From Aradus depressus (taxonomy: Eukaryota; Arthropoda; Insecta; Hemiptera; Aradidae), in contig OY759215.1 of assembly GCA_963662175.1 (NCBI GenBank), positions 59,289,213 through 59,353,212 of the forward strand: a stretch of 64,000 nucleotides of DNA. Direction: 5' to 3'. Under the pieces are notes generated by a model. The model had not been told where the DNA came from and ran no database searches. It saw nothing but the letters and a program-made list of their open reading frames with translations. Position 1 is the first letter of the stretch. Each line of letters begins with the position of its first letter. The translations under genes and the position numbers were made by a program. Below are positions 22,701-34,757 of the stretch, one piece after another.

Positions 22701-25700
22701 TCGATTGTAACATCTCAAGAACATCTTTCTTTCTTGTCCTTGTAGAGTCGGAAATCGGGATTCTCTTGTTGAACTCCTTTCTTTTTCCAGATTTTTATAG
22801 AAATGTCCATATCCTGTGAGGAGGCTGGCTATATGTTTTATCTGATTTCTGCTCAGACGCAGTGCCTCTGAAATTCCTTGGTCCTGGTCTTCTTCCAGTT
22901 CCGTACGTGTCTTCTAATGATCCAGTCCCTCATCGCGAATCTGGAAGAACCTTGTAGTGCCAAAGAACAGTTCTGATCGAGTAAAGAAGATTTCAGAGTC
23001 CCTCTTGGCCAGTCATAGTGTTGATAAAGGGTAGGTAAGGGTGTCTTCACAGTGGTTGAAAAAAAATTGTTTTCCAAAACGTTTAGCTCCCTCAATAGTA
23101 TCTTATGTCTAAGGGTACATATTATGTACCCTTAGACACCCTGCCCCTTTCCTTTGAATAATTACATTAGGGTTAGAATTGAATGTTTTTGCAAGGATAA
23201 TGCTGCTCAGGTTTTCTGAATTTGTAGTATTTTCCACTCACTTGTTCTTGCATTAAAGAAGAAGAGAGGTTTTTACACTCATGATAACACAATCTACCAC
23301 CAAAAACTGTAGGGAATGCCTCTTGTTTTTTTAATGTTGCGTTTGTTGCAAGAAGAACTTTTGTCTTGTCAATTACTTGTCTTACTTCCGGAAGAAACTG
23401 TGGTACTATCGGGAACACTTTGCCATAGCAACCTCCCCCAGATCAAATAAAAAATATTATAAAAACTACTGAAATTCAGGTACCATTTAGTTTTTACGAA
23501 GTCAATTAAAGTTTCTAGCCCAAAAATTAGGGCCATTAGGTTAACTTTAGTGCTTAACGCAAGCAAATTCAATGGAGAGGAGCAGAAGCACCAATTTAGC
23601 TAAACATTTTATTTAAATATATGTATCACGAGGAAAGTATAAAACAAAAAATGTTCCAAATTAAAATGTATTTTACATTGATAATGTAACTTTTTCACAT
23701 CAATACTCGTAGTACCAACTGACAAAAACATTACCTAAATATACTTTCTAATCACCCTCTCTACTCAGTGATTCTGAAATCATCAATCTTAAAACCTATT
23801 CCTGAACAGACAGATACAAAATATCAAATTTGGTTCAAATATGTTGGAAGGGGGGGGGGGGGGGGGGGGGGGGTTGAAATATGATGGGACAAACAGATAG
23901 GAGAGCTAATAACCACTTTTACCATCTTTGATTTCTGAAACGGATAAAACCCAAATAGTTTTCAAATACCCACCAACTTATTTGATTTATAAAGATTTTA
24001 GAAATAACATTGTATTTCTTTTTAGCTCTTATACGATTGGCGAGAAAAAATCGTAAAAGACGAAAGGAAGCCGAAGCCGAATACAGAAAGAAGAAAAAAG
24101 AGGCTGGAGAAGATATTGGACTCATTGAAGACTTTGTAAGTACTCTAACTAAAAGCTATTCACTTCTCATCTCAAGTTTGTCAAGTGCAAGAACAGATCC
24201 CAACCATCTTTCATAACCTCACTCACAGCCATCCTTCCTTCTTTTATGTCACAGATAGAAACAATGTTCATCTTTTGACTCCTGTAATGACCATCAATAG
24301 ATCCCAATGACCTGCAACACCCAGCATTCCTCCTCACTCCTCTGGAACTTTAATGGTTCGGTAACCCACAGAAACTAAGTTGAGACATTACTTCATGATA
24401 AAAACACTGATATTGCTCAAATAACAGAGACAACTAGATTGCAGCATTCATGACTGACCACCCTGACGATGGAGGCCATGATGGCAGTGCTATAGTTATT
24501 CGCCGATCCCTAACCGGGAAGCAAAAACTCACTTCCGATCCAAACTCCAACATCTGCATAGAAAACGAACTTATTATTTATAAAACTACTCCAAGACTTG
24601 CATATCTGGAAATACGGACTAGAGCTATGAGATTCCACCAAACTTCAAACGTATTCAATCCTTTCAATCAAGTCCTCTGAACAATCGCTGATGATCCCTA
24701 ACGATTTCAAAATCCCATTGTCCAAGATCTCGTCCAACCCTGATTTCAAACATTCCATACCAATCTCAACTTCCACTTGAATCCACTATCTATCATCCTG
24801 TAATCATCCCCTATGGAGGTAGAGACAGCAATGGCTTAAACATCGTCTAGAATTGAAACAAAGGAGGGGAGTCACTGACCTGCTTCCCCCTCACATCTAA
24901 CTGTTTATTTATTTCGTTCCATTTTATTTATTTTTATCATTTTTTTATTTACTTGTCATTATTTATTAATAGTAATTAGTAGTAATTCTCATGTTTCTTT
25001 ATTATTATGTCGATACTATTCATCACTTATGGTTTATTATATTACCGATAGTATAAATATCAATAAGGTTGATTATAATAATAAAAATAAATAAAATTAC
25101 AAACTACTCAAAATTAAAAGCAAAAAAAAGTATAAAGTGGGAATGACACTAATTCTTTGTGTTTTCCAGGACGATGACGAATCAAATTCCGATCTGGAAC
25201 AAGTTTACGATATAGATTCAGACGAAGAAAAAGAAAAAGTGAACAAAATGGAAACAGAATCAAATATTCCTGAAATTAAAGAAGCTTATGAGGTTGAAGA
25301 TTTTTTAGAAGAAGGAGCTGATTTCCTAGCAGGAGATGATACAATTGCTGAAAAAACTACAACACCGATCGTGGAACTCACAGGTGAAGAAATAGTAGAG
25401 AGCGAAACGTCAAAAGAATGGGAAGAATTACCAAAAGTAGACTATTCGAAAGTTAATTTCAATAAACTTTTCGAGGATATACACGAAATGGCTGCTGATA
25501 CAGATGAAATTCCACCCCTTGAAGAATGTACTGATGATGAAGAAGAAGAAAAACAAAAATTGAAAATAAAAGTAAAAACAGTGAAAGTTGATCCAGCAAA
25601 CTTTGTTCCAGGTTTGCTTGACAATAATGACGAATTAATGGATGACATTATGTCACGAAATACACCTATTCAAAATACTAACAGTATAAACGAAAGGGAA

Positions 25701-28700
25701 AACTGTGGTAAATATACATATTTTCCAATGAATTTAATGAAAGACATACGGGAGAAAACTTTCACAGAAGAAACATCTTTGAAAGAGGAAAATGATTCTG
25801 GTGAAATGTCAGAGAAAATATTTGAAAAATATCAAAAAAATAAAAAAAACAGTGAGATGAGCAAACCAGCAGAAAATAAAAATAATAATGAAACTATTCT
25901 TGATGTGAAAGGGAGCAACGTTCTCAGAAACATGCTCTCCATCAACTTGAAAGATGATGAGGATTTACTAAGAAAGGTTAAGTCAGATGTATTGACCGAA
26001 TTTAGGAGCAATGAAGATAAATCATTAATAGAAATATTGGAGAACACATGTGAAGAAAGCCAAGAAGAAATAGAAGTAGTGTCAGAAGAGGGACGGAAAC
26101 GAACAAGAGAAGTGAAACTTGAAGATCTGACAGCCTTTGAAGAGTTTCAGGGAGGAGGAATTCTAAATATTTTTAAAAGTGATGATCCTGCAACAAATCA
26201 CCAACATTCACTATGTACAGAGCAGTTAGCAGATACAGGAGCTCATGGTAAACCGTTGATAAGTGTTATTGGTGAAGAACCATCACTGGAGAAACTTAAA
26301 ATTATAAAAGAATTTATTATTAAAGATATTACAACTGGTGAAAATAAAAGTGTTAATAACACGAGCAGGAAACTTTGCGACACTGTCACCAATAAACTCG
26401 TGCACGACACGGTTATCCGCGATCGTAACAGCAAAACTGATGAGGATAGTAGTTATGAAATTACCGTTGGTGGAAATGATAGTGGTGTATCAACATTAGA
26501 GCCCGATAAGAAAATAATTCCCATCACAAGCGTAGTTGTCAAGGAACTAGATAATGATCAGATTGGCAAGATGTGCGTCAAAGGAGAAATAAAAGATGCC
26601 AATTATGCGTGTGAAATAATGGAGAACAAATTAGAAGAAGGAATTAGTAAGAAAATAGTTAAGAAAGACGCTTATAATCTTTCTAGTGACAAGATGTGCT
26701 GGAGCGCTGTTCATGAAAATCACTATATCCAAAGAGAAATTTTCAACGATGACAATGAAGAGAGAGAAAATATAGAAGGAAATAACTACAATAATGATTC
26801 AGATGATGATGATGATGTCTTTATTGTTGATATATTCAACGAAGCAAGCAGTGAGAATATTCTCATTGGAAAAGATAACGTTGGCGAAGTTAAAATCAAA
26901 AATCCTGATGTCGATACAGTAAACAAGAAAGTTAAAGATCAGGAAGTGGCTGCAATTAAAGGAAGTAGGGAAAAAAAATCGAACGAAACGGATAATGACC
27001 AAATTTCATCTGATGGATATGATAACAAAAAAGGAGTTGATTGTAGCACAACTTATTTCAGCAGAACTGGGAGCGGGGATGTGAATTTAATCAGAACTAA
27101 CGATGATAAGTGGGCATATAATGAAAAAGAAGCAGACGAATTGACAATAGAAGAGGTTATTATTATTGGTGAATTTCATGGCAACAATAACTATCCAAAG
27201 AGTATTAGAAAAAGTGAAGATGAAGAAGCCAGCAATGAAACTTCAGGTACAAGTATAGAGGATTTAAAAATCACACAGAGAACTGCCAGGGAAAGAAACA
27301 TAGATGATTTGATAAATGAAACTCAATTCAAAGGGTCACAGACAGAAATTGATGTTAGGTATACGACTATTGGAGTTGAAAGTGAAAGTGGTTATGCACA
27401 AAGGGCACTAAATGAAAGAAGACCAGAAATAGCTGCAGAAAGGAATTTTGAAGACACAATGGATCATCATGACAAAGTGAGAGAGAATGCTAAGGAGGAT
27501 GAAGAACTCAATAGTGAATCTATAGATGAAATGGTAATAGTTGTTCAAAAAAGTACTAGTAAAGGGAACGATAATAAAATGATGATCGGAAAACCTTCAG
27601 ATTCCAACATAGTCAAAAATGATGGCGAAATTAAAATGAGTACTCTTGATTGTGATAGAGAATTTGTGAAAGAGAAAACGGAATCTCAATACAAATGGAT
27701 TTTGTATAAATATGAAAGAAATTTGAATGATACATTGCCCACAAAAGAAAGTCATGGTAAAACACTCATTGAAATCGAAAATGAGGATGAAGAAGAGGAT
27801 GTTAACGTTCAAACTTCAGATAAAATTGTGGAATGGAACAGCAATAGAAGCACCGTCAATGAAAATGTTGGATTCAGAATAGAAATTAATAATGGATATG
27901 GTTTACAAAATAATGAAATGCCAGTCAATGAAAATAAAGAGAAAGAAATATGCAACATTAACTCTAATTATAACAATGGGAAAGATAGAAGTAATAGTAT
28001 TAAATTAAAAAATGTTGAAGATGACACTGATGACGTAGTTGCCACAGATATTAAAAGAAATGCCAGGATCTTTGACAATTGGGAAATGGATGACGTTCTG
28101 GAGGTAACTCATGATAAAGATAAGTCTCCAGTGGGTCACTCGGAAGGGGGTATGCCATCCTGTAGTAGACGTGTTTCGATGACAGAAAATTCTGGTAACA
28201 ATAAAATAATCGGAAAATATGGTAATGCAGTTATTAGCAGTCTAAATAACAGTAGTAAAGATTGTATTGAAGTAATCGATGATATAATTGATATCAACAA
28301 TAAAAGTGACTCTAATAATGCCGTGATTCATGGTAATTTAGATGAAGACATAAATTTCCCTTCACAAAATGCCAACAAAATTACTTTAAATGAACTAAAT
28401 AAAAGCGAAATATGTGACTATAACAGTAATGTTCAAAATTTAATCAATTCTACACTCAATCGTATAGAAAATATTGACAGCGTCCAGAATACAGAACATT
28501 TTTACGATAGTTCTTTACTGGTTGATCCTGAAGTAGAAGAGTTAAACAGATTATTTGACTGTAAAGTTGCAAAGAGAGATCAATGTTCCATCGTAATTGG
28601 AGAAATGGAAATGGACATTACAAACAATGAAGAGGAGAGCAAAGCAGAAGTATTTTTTGATTGTTTTGACGAAAACAAGGAGGAAATAACTTACGACTTC

Positions 28701-29033
28701 AGGTATAACAAATGTTGTTCAATTGCTGGCGACATTGAGGACAAAATTACAAAGAAGAAACAACATAATATAAATAAAATAGTAATTGAATATGATAAAG
28801 AACAGGAAGAAACAGATGATGATAACGACGTATGTTTATTAGTCATGAAGAAAGATAATTCAGAAACTCGGAATCTAAAAAAAGAGAAAACTGATATGTC
28901 CGATATTGAAAATGAAGACGACGATGAAGATGTACAAAATTTAACTACGAGCAGAAATATGTCTCTTGGGTTGGCTTTAGCAAACAGCGAATTATTCGAG
29001 AAAGAATCGAAAAGATTAAATGAAGAAAACTAG
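10720..29033 (+). CDS. DNAAF1: Dynein axonemal assembly factor 1 (DNAAF1/LRRC50; fly dtr homologue)
   Basis: Cytoplasmic factor that pre-assembles the dynein arms of motile cilia. Eight coding exons: 10720-10810 (acceptor at 10718, so a 5' UTR exon is expected upstream), 13471-13692, 17668-17810, 20424-20522, 20936-21000, 22378-22463, 24026-24135 and 25170-29033 (stop TAG). Phases close to 1559 aa. Residues 1-30 hold the family opening ([10 protein letters not shown]...[11 protein letters not shown]). Residues 31-170 are SDS22-like leucine-rich repeats ([36 protein letters not shown]). Residues ~175-207 are the LRR cap ([11 protein letters not shown]...AAEAW). Residues ~207-270 form a charged helix with KKITDSV. 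The last exon encodes ~1287 mostly disordered residues rich in D, E, N and K. Human DNAAF1 is 725 aa, so this copy is very long; fly dtr is also long, from memory. Introns are loaded with transposon debris. The fold assignment is firm; the exact start is less so. Confidence 0.93.
10897..11045 (+). mobile_element. Diverged SINE fragment (family A) in DNAAF1 intron 1
   Basis: It matches the body of the tRNA-derived SINE at 53480-53824 in order: an AACTTGAGCAAGCCGTCCTTCGG-like start, GTTAAAGACT, AAATTTAGGACTC and GGTCTCATGTCCACT. The tRNA-like head is missing. Confidence 0.6.
11046..13470 (+). other. DNAAF1 intron 1, remainder
   Basis: AT-rich intron sequence. I see only an AT microsatellite near 12452-12481 and T- and A-runs. 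No coding, RNA or clear transposon feature is supported. Confidence 0.6.
13693..14818 (+). other. DNAAF1 intron 2, left part
   Basis: AT-rich intron sequence from the donor GTATGT at 13693 to the inverted Helitron copy. No feature is recognisable. Confidence 0.55.
14819..15510 (-). mobile_element. Helitron-like element, 5' truncated, in DNAAF1 intron 2
   Basis: Inverted relative to the 0-9 kb cluster. On the minus strand it ends with the intact CCCGG...CCGGG hairpin and CTAG at 14822-14819, followed by TATATAATATT, so the base after CTAG is T. Moving away from that end come the standard tail (14819-14965), a short 33-bp minisatellite (about 14966-15225) and about two ~143-bp monomers with a C-run at 15297-15312. 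The TC 5' terminus is absent. Confidence 0.7.
15511..16559 (+). other. DNAAF1 intron 2, middle part
   Basis: AT-rich intron sequence. No coding or transposon feature can be supported. Confidence 0.5.
16560..16610 (-). mobile_element. Decayed Penelope-like tail with degenerate hammerhead-like core
   Basis: On the minus strand: TTGACGA (first core base changed), T, a weak stem GGT...GCC, GAAA, then GCGGTAGTAC and a TATACATACATATA tract. The order and the adjacent sequence parallel the copy at 9955-9995, so this looks like an old relative of that element. Confidence 0.4.
16972..17122 (-). mobile_element. tRNA-derived SINE (family B) in DNAAF1 intron 2
   Basis: On the minus strand the head carries TGGCTAGAGCG (A-box-like) and GGGTTCGAATCCC (B box), spaced as in a tRNA, followed by a GAGTTTTATTTCGTAAATAG body. 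The acceptor-stem halves do not pair well, so this is not a functional tRNA gene. Related heads are at 34758-34860 and, more decayed, at 45915-46005. Confidence 0.6.
17811..18429 (+). other. DNAAF1 intron 3, left part
   Basis: Unassigned intron sequence between the donor at 17811 and the retrotransposon insert. Nothing further is recognised. Confidence 0.5.
18430..20110 (+). pseudogene. Broken Jockey-like reverse transcriptase in DNAAF1 intron 3
   Basis: Plus-strand translation gives RT motifs in order: [17 protein letters not shown] (finger region), [20 protein letters not shown] followed by [15 protein letters not shown], then after an insertion QGVHLVPF (from QGSVLSP), ADDTLLI (catalytic YADD region, about 19442-19460), and the C-terminal [13 protein letters not shown] and [12 protein letters not shown] segments. 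Frameshifts and stops are frequent. A 250-bp MITE splits it at 19008-19257. It lies in sense orientation in the host intron. Confidence 0.75.
19008..19257. mobile_element. 250-bp MITE nested in the Jockey fragment
   Basis: Terminal inverted repeats of ~30 bp (GTGTGTGAGATGCAAAACTC at the left; its complement GAGTTTTGCATCTCACTCAC at the right, one mismatch near the tip). A 3-bp TCA occurs on both sides (19005-19007 and 19258-19260). Removing the insert joins the RT reading (SYI... to ...VLDFLSF) sensibly. There is no coding capacity. A 3-bp duplication allows PIF/Harbinger-like or CACTA-like origin; I do not assign a family. Confidence 0.7.
21001..21199 (+). other. DNAAF1 intron 5, left part
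   Basis: Short unassigned intron stretch before a minus-strand retrotransposon fragment. Confidence 0.4.
21200..22190 (-). pseudogene. Decayed Jockey-like reverse transcriptase fragment in DNAAF1 intron 5
   Basis: Minus-strand translation near 22150-21965 reads TLYSSDM...[13 protein letters not shown], which matches the LYTSD...YADDTAILA region of Jockey-type RT with the catalytic YADD degraded to YVDN. At the far end (about 21235-21206) [12 protein letters not shown] resembles the basic C-terminus of such elements. The sequence between is riddled with stops. Confidence 0.6.
22560..23090 (-). pseudogene. Decayed RNase H/C-terminal fragment of a non-LTR element
   Basis: Minus-strand translation around 23040-22860 gives [18 protein letters not shown] followed by [15 protein letters not shown], resembling the ADELAR...GPEP...VR.WI segment at the end of the RNase H domain of non-LTR ORF2, with low-quality continuation towards 22560. 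It sits in DNAAF1 intron 6. The family is uncertain. Confidence 0.4.
23106..23138. repeat. Perfect 15-bp hairpin palindrome
   Basis: TGTCTAAGGGTACAT, three-base spacer ATT, then the exact complement ATGTACCCTTAGACA. It lies in DNAAF1 intron 6 just beside a retrotransposon remnant. It may be a mini-MITE or a fold-back scar. Confidence 0.7.
23139..24025 (+). other. DNAAF1 intron 6, right part, with G-run
   Basis: Mostly AT-rich sequence with no gene. A homopolymer of about 24 G at 23850-23873 is the only striking feature. Confidence 0.6.
24330..24830 (+). pseudogene. Jockey-like endonuclease domain fragment in DNAAF1 intron 7
   Basis: Plus-strand translation across two frames reads [11 protein letters not shown] (the WNxNG start of an apurinic-type endonuclease domain, about 24345), then [16 protein letters not shown], then [19 protein letters not shown] (the RPDGRxHGGTAILI region). 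Stops and frameshifts break it. No RT portion follows. Confidence 0.6.
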
Positions 29034-29329
29034 TAATTTGGTAAAATATTCAATAATTTCTAGTTTCATATTTAAGAAATAAAATAATTCTGAAATTTGA
29101 ATTACTTTATCAAACTGATGGAAATATCTGTATAGTCATTTCTTTTCAATGCTCCTAAACGGTTGGTCTGATTTAATTAGTTTTTTTTCATTTGAAACAG
29201 ATTATATATTATAAATCTGTAGAAATGCCTCTCTTACAATACCAAAACATACACTATTTCATTAACATTATCATTTGAATGATACCTCTGTACTTTTAGC
29301 TTCAAAACTTATGTATAGTTTTGATGTTT
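29034..29329 (+). terminator. DNAAF1 3' end with AATAAA signal
   Basis: An AATAAA hexamer lies at 29078-29083, 45 bp after the DNAAF1 stop codon, a plausible polyadenylation signal for a short 3' UTR. The rest is AT-rich. Confidence 0.5.
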
Positions 29330-29890
29330 AAAACGCTGTGTGTCTTGTTGCTAACGTAGGTGAGCATTCTGTCATAAGTCACTCCGACTTGGATTGAAAT
29401 ATTATTTGTATTCGTTTTACGTTAGAAGTCTTTGATGTCTCGTATTCTTGTAAACAATAAGTCCAGTGAGGTCGGAGAGGGTAGGTGTAACAATTTAGTT
29501 TTTGTCGAGTCGATCATTTAGAACGCTCATTGAAAACGCTGTACAATAGTCTAAATCACCAGTTTAGTGGGAGTCGTTGCGTCCGTGAATTTGGGTTCTA
29601 TGTCTGTCTTTTGTCGAGGATCAATCCCAGATATTTTACTGAAAGGGTATGTTGTTGATGAAGATTGGGGGTAGTCCCCACGACGGAGGGTAAACGTAAC
29701 ATGTTGGTTGTGGAGTTAAACTGAGTTCACCAGCGTTTATTTCGAACATAAATTCTGGTGAAGTGTTTCTCTAGTGTGAATGATGTGGTGCGTGAAGCGA
29801 AAATAGCGGTTTCCTCAGCGAATGTGGCTGTTAATGTGTTAGGGTCAGTGAGTAAATCGAAAGAGTACATGGACTATCAGAGGGAGCTAA
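29330..29890 (-). pseudogene. Decayed Jockey-like reverse transcriptase fragment
   Basis: Minus-strand translation contains LTATFAEETAIFASR, a degraded YADDTAI catalytic region, then TLEKHFTR, PPSWGLPP and VKYLGLILDKR-like segments typical of the region after the RT palm in Jockey elements. It is broken by stops. It lies just 3' of DNAAF1 and is convergent to it. Confidence 0.55.
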
Positions 29891-29899
29891 TATTAAATG

Positions 29900-32800
29900 A
29901 AAAAAAAAAAAAAAGGAACTGTTTATAAATAAAAACATGCCATATAAATACATTCGTTTACTAAAATGTTATACAAATAACTTATTTTTTAAAAAAGCAT
30001 TTCAGCGAACATACCTTCATCTAATTTCAAAAAACGAAAACAAATAAAAACTAAAAAGCGTACATTTCTTCTAATGGGTTTCTAAAACAAACTTAAGTAG
30101 TATGTATAAAATATAAATATTCTAAAAGTATTACACTGTATAGTAGTTAACAACATGAGTATATGTACGTATCATTCAAAAACTGTATTTTATAGTTCAC
30201 GTATACATCGCAGACAAATCGTTAGATCTAGCAAAAGACTTTCGCCTAAAAAAAGAAATTTTCTAATTACTTCAAGGTGAAAAGACCATTAGCGTCGGCA
30301 AAAGGCTTTTACCGAACAACTTCTAGACGAATGGATATATATGTATGAGGCAGTATTTCCCTGTTCTAAATGGCCACCAACTCAAACGAATTACACAATA
30401 GAAAATACCGATAGAAACGTGTTTAGAACGAATATACTCGGTGAAAAGATAGAAAGTATAACTCACATTTGGTAATACCAGCTTTGTCGGATTTAACTAC
30501 TTGTCTGTAACAATACACTTGTAATGAATACATATAAATAATTATACGTTTTTATTGCCTGCATATACATATATATGTACATTTTAATAAGAGGTAGCCC
30601 ACTGCCAAGCTCTAAGGTATATACGAGAATGTCATTCCTAAAATTTCATTTTTCCTCTTTTCACAACAGTGTATTGTACATCAAATGTTGTAGAGTTGGC
30701 ACAGTTGATCATGATTATAATATATTAATGGACCAAGACTCTTTTTTTACTACACAGAGATAAAAGTGAAAACAAAATCAACAATTTCTCTTTTAATTCA
30801 GTCAGTCATTTAAAGTTGTTACGATTCTCCCAGCATTGAGTAGAATGGAAACATAAAGTTATGGAAATGACAAGCTTATATATAATTATTCATAACTATA
30901 CATATATTTCTATATTTTTAATAATACATATAAAGTCTACAAACTACTTTATTCTATGAAATTATATATTGTATAAATTATATTTCACAAATAAAACAAA
31001 TTATAAAACGAAAGGATGACTAGAATTCATAAAAAGCTTTTAAATAATTAGAGAATTACTAGAACTAATGAACAATAAAATTATAATTACTAGTAAAAAG
31101 TCATGATGTATATATAATACTTCAGTAATAAACTATACTATTATTTTAACAACAAAAAGGAAAAGTGCAATCTATTTTTTTATTTTTTTAACTGTAATGA
31201 AAACTCATGATCAACTCTTCAGGGATAAATGGAGTACAGGAAATCAATAGGTCAGAAATATATATATTTTTTCAATGTAATGTTTTAAACTATTTACTTT
31301 ATTTTCTATCTCTTTACTAGGCAGGTTGTTATATATATAAGTTTTGAATTCCCTGATATCTCCCTGACACATTTTTTATTTTTACCCTGATACATCAAAT
31401 TAGTATATTAATTTATAATTAGGTGCATCAAGGTAAAATACGAGTAGTATTAAACATGAAAAAAAAAAACACTGGCCCAACTAAAACATGTTGGACTATG
31501 GACTGAAGAGAAGTATAAACATTTTGGGAACAAAAAATTAATTAATTAAGATAAAACAATACATCAACAATCAAATCTTGTATCAACATAATTATTATTT
31601 AAAATAATAGGTGTAATTAGGGGACTGGACAGTTACATGTAAGTCTAATATAATATTTACTTGACTATTAAACATCATTCTCCATCTGTAGGACTGTGCG
31701 GAGCGGGTCCGATAACGAACTATTTATGCAATGATACCAAAACACTGAAGACAGCAAAAATTCCAACAAAAAAACTTCGTTTTTAGTAGAAACACCCACC
31801 ACCAATACAGGTTTGGGGCTCTAAAATCGTATTTAGGTAATATAAAATTAGGCTGATTCTCAATTAATTTATAATAGAAAACATGGTCCGAATTAGTGAG
31901 GAGGGACCAACTTTTTCACATACATTTCGCCCTCTCACACCGTCTTTCAAAAAAATACATATTAACAAAAAACGTATTTTGATTCTACTCATCATTACAT
32001 TCTTGACTTGATACCTCATTTGATCATATCCATCAAAAAACATTTTTACCTCCCCCCACCATTTAGTTAGTAGTTAGTTAACTTGTTTAACTAACTCCTG
32101 GGATAAAATCTATGTTTCAATGCAATTGCCACACATTGCTCAGATTTGTAAGTTTAATAGACTGTGAGACAAGGAGGGTGGGTGGTGGGGTAAATTGAAA
32201 AAGGATGTTCGCGATCTACCAAAAATATGAAATATATTTGTGTACCTACTCGCAGTAAGCTTTCATACGACACCCTATTCGGTTCCCTCACAAAATGTTT
32301 TGTGTCGCAAACCCTAATTTTCGCTGATAAGAGTGTAGGAAAAATTCTGGTGAATGCGCCAAGAATTTTTCAGGTGTTGGTTCGTTATTTCAGAAAACAA
32401 TTCAACTGGCTTGGTCTTGGCCGAGAGACGGAAAGACAAGACGCACAAAGCTCGCAAAGTTCAGTTTTCAACCTACGGACGGAGCTTAAAAATATTATGA
32501 AAACTCGGAACAAAATAATCAACATAAGAAATAAGAATAATAGAAATATTTAAAGAAAACATAAATATAAAAAAAAAATATATGATCTTAATGTAATGAG
32601 GATTTCATAATACAATAAAAAATGTATTAAAAATAATAAAACCATAAATAGAACACATAATAATCATAATAAAAACAACAAAATAAAACACTTATATGAC
32701 ACAAATTTGATTTGATATCTCAATGACTAGAAACAACGCCAGGTTTTTGGGAAATAATCTATATTTTTTTAAATTTTTCCATGAAAAATATCCGTACTCA

Positions 32801-33800
32801 TTTAACCACAGTGGCAAAGGCATTTTTTACTTCTCATGTTTTTTTTTGTAACATTTTCTAGATGGTATTAAAAGCTTAACTTCAAGATCAAACCATAACT
32901 TAGGATTATTTTGACACTGGCATTTAGTATAGCAAGGCAATATTTAACAATATTTAAAATCCTAAAATAAATGGACTAATAAATGTCGTTTTTTCGAATT
33001 CCCTTTTCGATTAAAATAATGAATTAAAATCAGTCATGGTTTGAATTCCGAGTGAGATCGTTAGGTTATTAAACGTCAGGAACATCTGGTTAAACACAAA
33101 TCTGAAAAACAACAAATAAAACTTCAGATCCTTTCGAAAACTTTCACTCCATAAAATAAATAATATTTAAGAAAATTATAAAATGACTAAAGGGCCTCAG
33201 TTTTGAGATATTGCCAGAGTGCCCTTGATGTACAGTTCTTACTATAAACTAAAGATGAATTATTTGAAAATGTAGACAATACATTAGTTACTATAAAAAA
33301 TGCAACGTCAACTTCTTCCCTCTGTAATGAATAACTCCTTACATAAAAGCGAAACATTGGTTTATTTATATTTATTTTATCAAAAAGCAAATTGCGGAGG
33401 TCCAAAAACGACATTACAGGAATATATTAGGATGGGGGATATTTTGGACACATAAGTTGGCCAACATGATTTAGGACTGAAGATCTTATTACGCATATTT
33501 GTTTTCGAATTATCGAGTATAATGTCTTGAACCTGATAGCGGATTTCCACCCTTAAATTCTGCTAAAAACCCTCCATATAAAGGCACTCATATTGATTGC
33601 TTCAATACGTAAAAATCGCTTTTGTTTTGTTACACGTTTCATTTAAAATACGATTTTTACATTAAATAAATTACAGTTCGCACGGTGAACATTCGAACAT
33701 GACATAAGCGAGGGGTGTGTAAAGGTATTAATCAAAACATCTGTCGTTTTCTCGTAATGAAGAAAACTTATCATTTGGGGTTAGTGAACAGTGAAATGCA
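29900..33800. other. AT-rich intergenic region without recognised features
   Basis: Sequence between DNAAF1 and the zinc-finger gene. It is AT-rich with many A/T runs. The longest open frame (32227-32553, plus, 108 codons) resembles nothing I know and lacks supporting signals, so it is not called. Confidence 0.6.
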
Positions 33801-33805
33801 TATCT

Positions 33806-33830
33806 CCCCCCCCCCCCCCCCCCCCCCCCC
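33806..33830. repeat. C homopolymer (about 25 bp)
   Basis: Uninterrupted C-run, then TCCCCC. It creates a proline-run open frame that is not a gene. Confidence 0.9.
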
Positions 33831-34757
33831 TCCCCCACCTATAAACACACTGACTATAAATGGTGGGATTTGTTTCTTTATAATAAGAAAGTTTTTAGAA
33901 CAGACTGAATAATGCCCCCACTCTTACTACATTTCTGTACTTTCAGCTAACACTAAATACTATACTTCCACATGGACCTTTCCCACCTTATGCCAGACAA
34001 GTTCCCCATGTCTAAGAGGCAAGATGGGGGCTTCGCTATAGCAATTGGTTACTATCTAGGAGAGCATAGGATAATTGCACTGGAAATTGAACATTATACG
34101 TTCAGCCATGATGTACAAAATTACATCTATTGAATTTCGCACGTGAAAAAAACCAAATGAGTAATATAAAATTAATTTTGCATAAGTAATCAATGTGTAA
34201 ATGAGTTAGATCTTAACATTTTTTTCAGGAACATTTGAGAATAACAGTACTCTGATACTCTTTATTGATAATGTATGCTATGCATCTTTCCCGGTTCGAA
34301 ATCAGTTCAATTAATTATTTAAATGATATCAAAAGATACTTAATGGCTATGCCTGCGCCTCGATTGACCATTCAGAGTAACTCTAACCACTAAAATATAG
34401 TAACCAATAAAGTCCCTCTAAGATTACCACTTAACCACTAAAGCACCTCTAGGATAAACCACTTAACTCCTCCAGGGTTACCACTAAAGCCTCTTAGTAA
34501 TACTAACACCATTCTTCAATTAAAAGCCTCTAAGAAGGTAACCGCCCCTCCAATATATATGTATTAAGATATGTAAATAAGCCTAGGGGTTACACATCTT
34601 TAGTTAATCTAGGTCAAACACTGTCCGAATTCAGTTACGTTTTGATCCCCCTCCAACCCTCTAAAAAGTTAAATGTTTTTCGTTTAAATCTCAATTCGAC
34701 ATTCCGCTGGCTAGAAATTCTAAATGAAAAAATAGTGACTATCCCGGGCAATTTTCG
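33831..34757. other. Intergenic, no gene; weak imperfect tandem repeat
   Basis: Within 34380-34530 short phrases (ACCACTTAAC, ACCACTAAAGC, CCTCTAAGA/CCTCTAGGA) recur at irregular 30-45-bp spacing, suggesting an old degenerate tandem repeat. Nothing else is recognised. Confidence 0.4.

Noticed and set aside
25442..27812. Antisense open frames within the DNAAF1 last exon
   Set aside because: They mirror the low-complexity acidic coding sequence and have no domain or splice support.
32227..32553. 108-codon open frame in the DNAAF1-zinc-finger intergenic region
   Set aside because: No recognisable domain, AT-rich low-complexity end and no flanking gene signals.
33715..33912. Open frame with a proline run
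   Set aside because: It is produced by the C homopolymer at 33806-33830.
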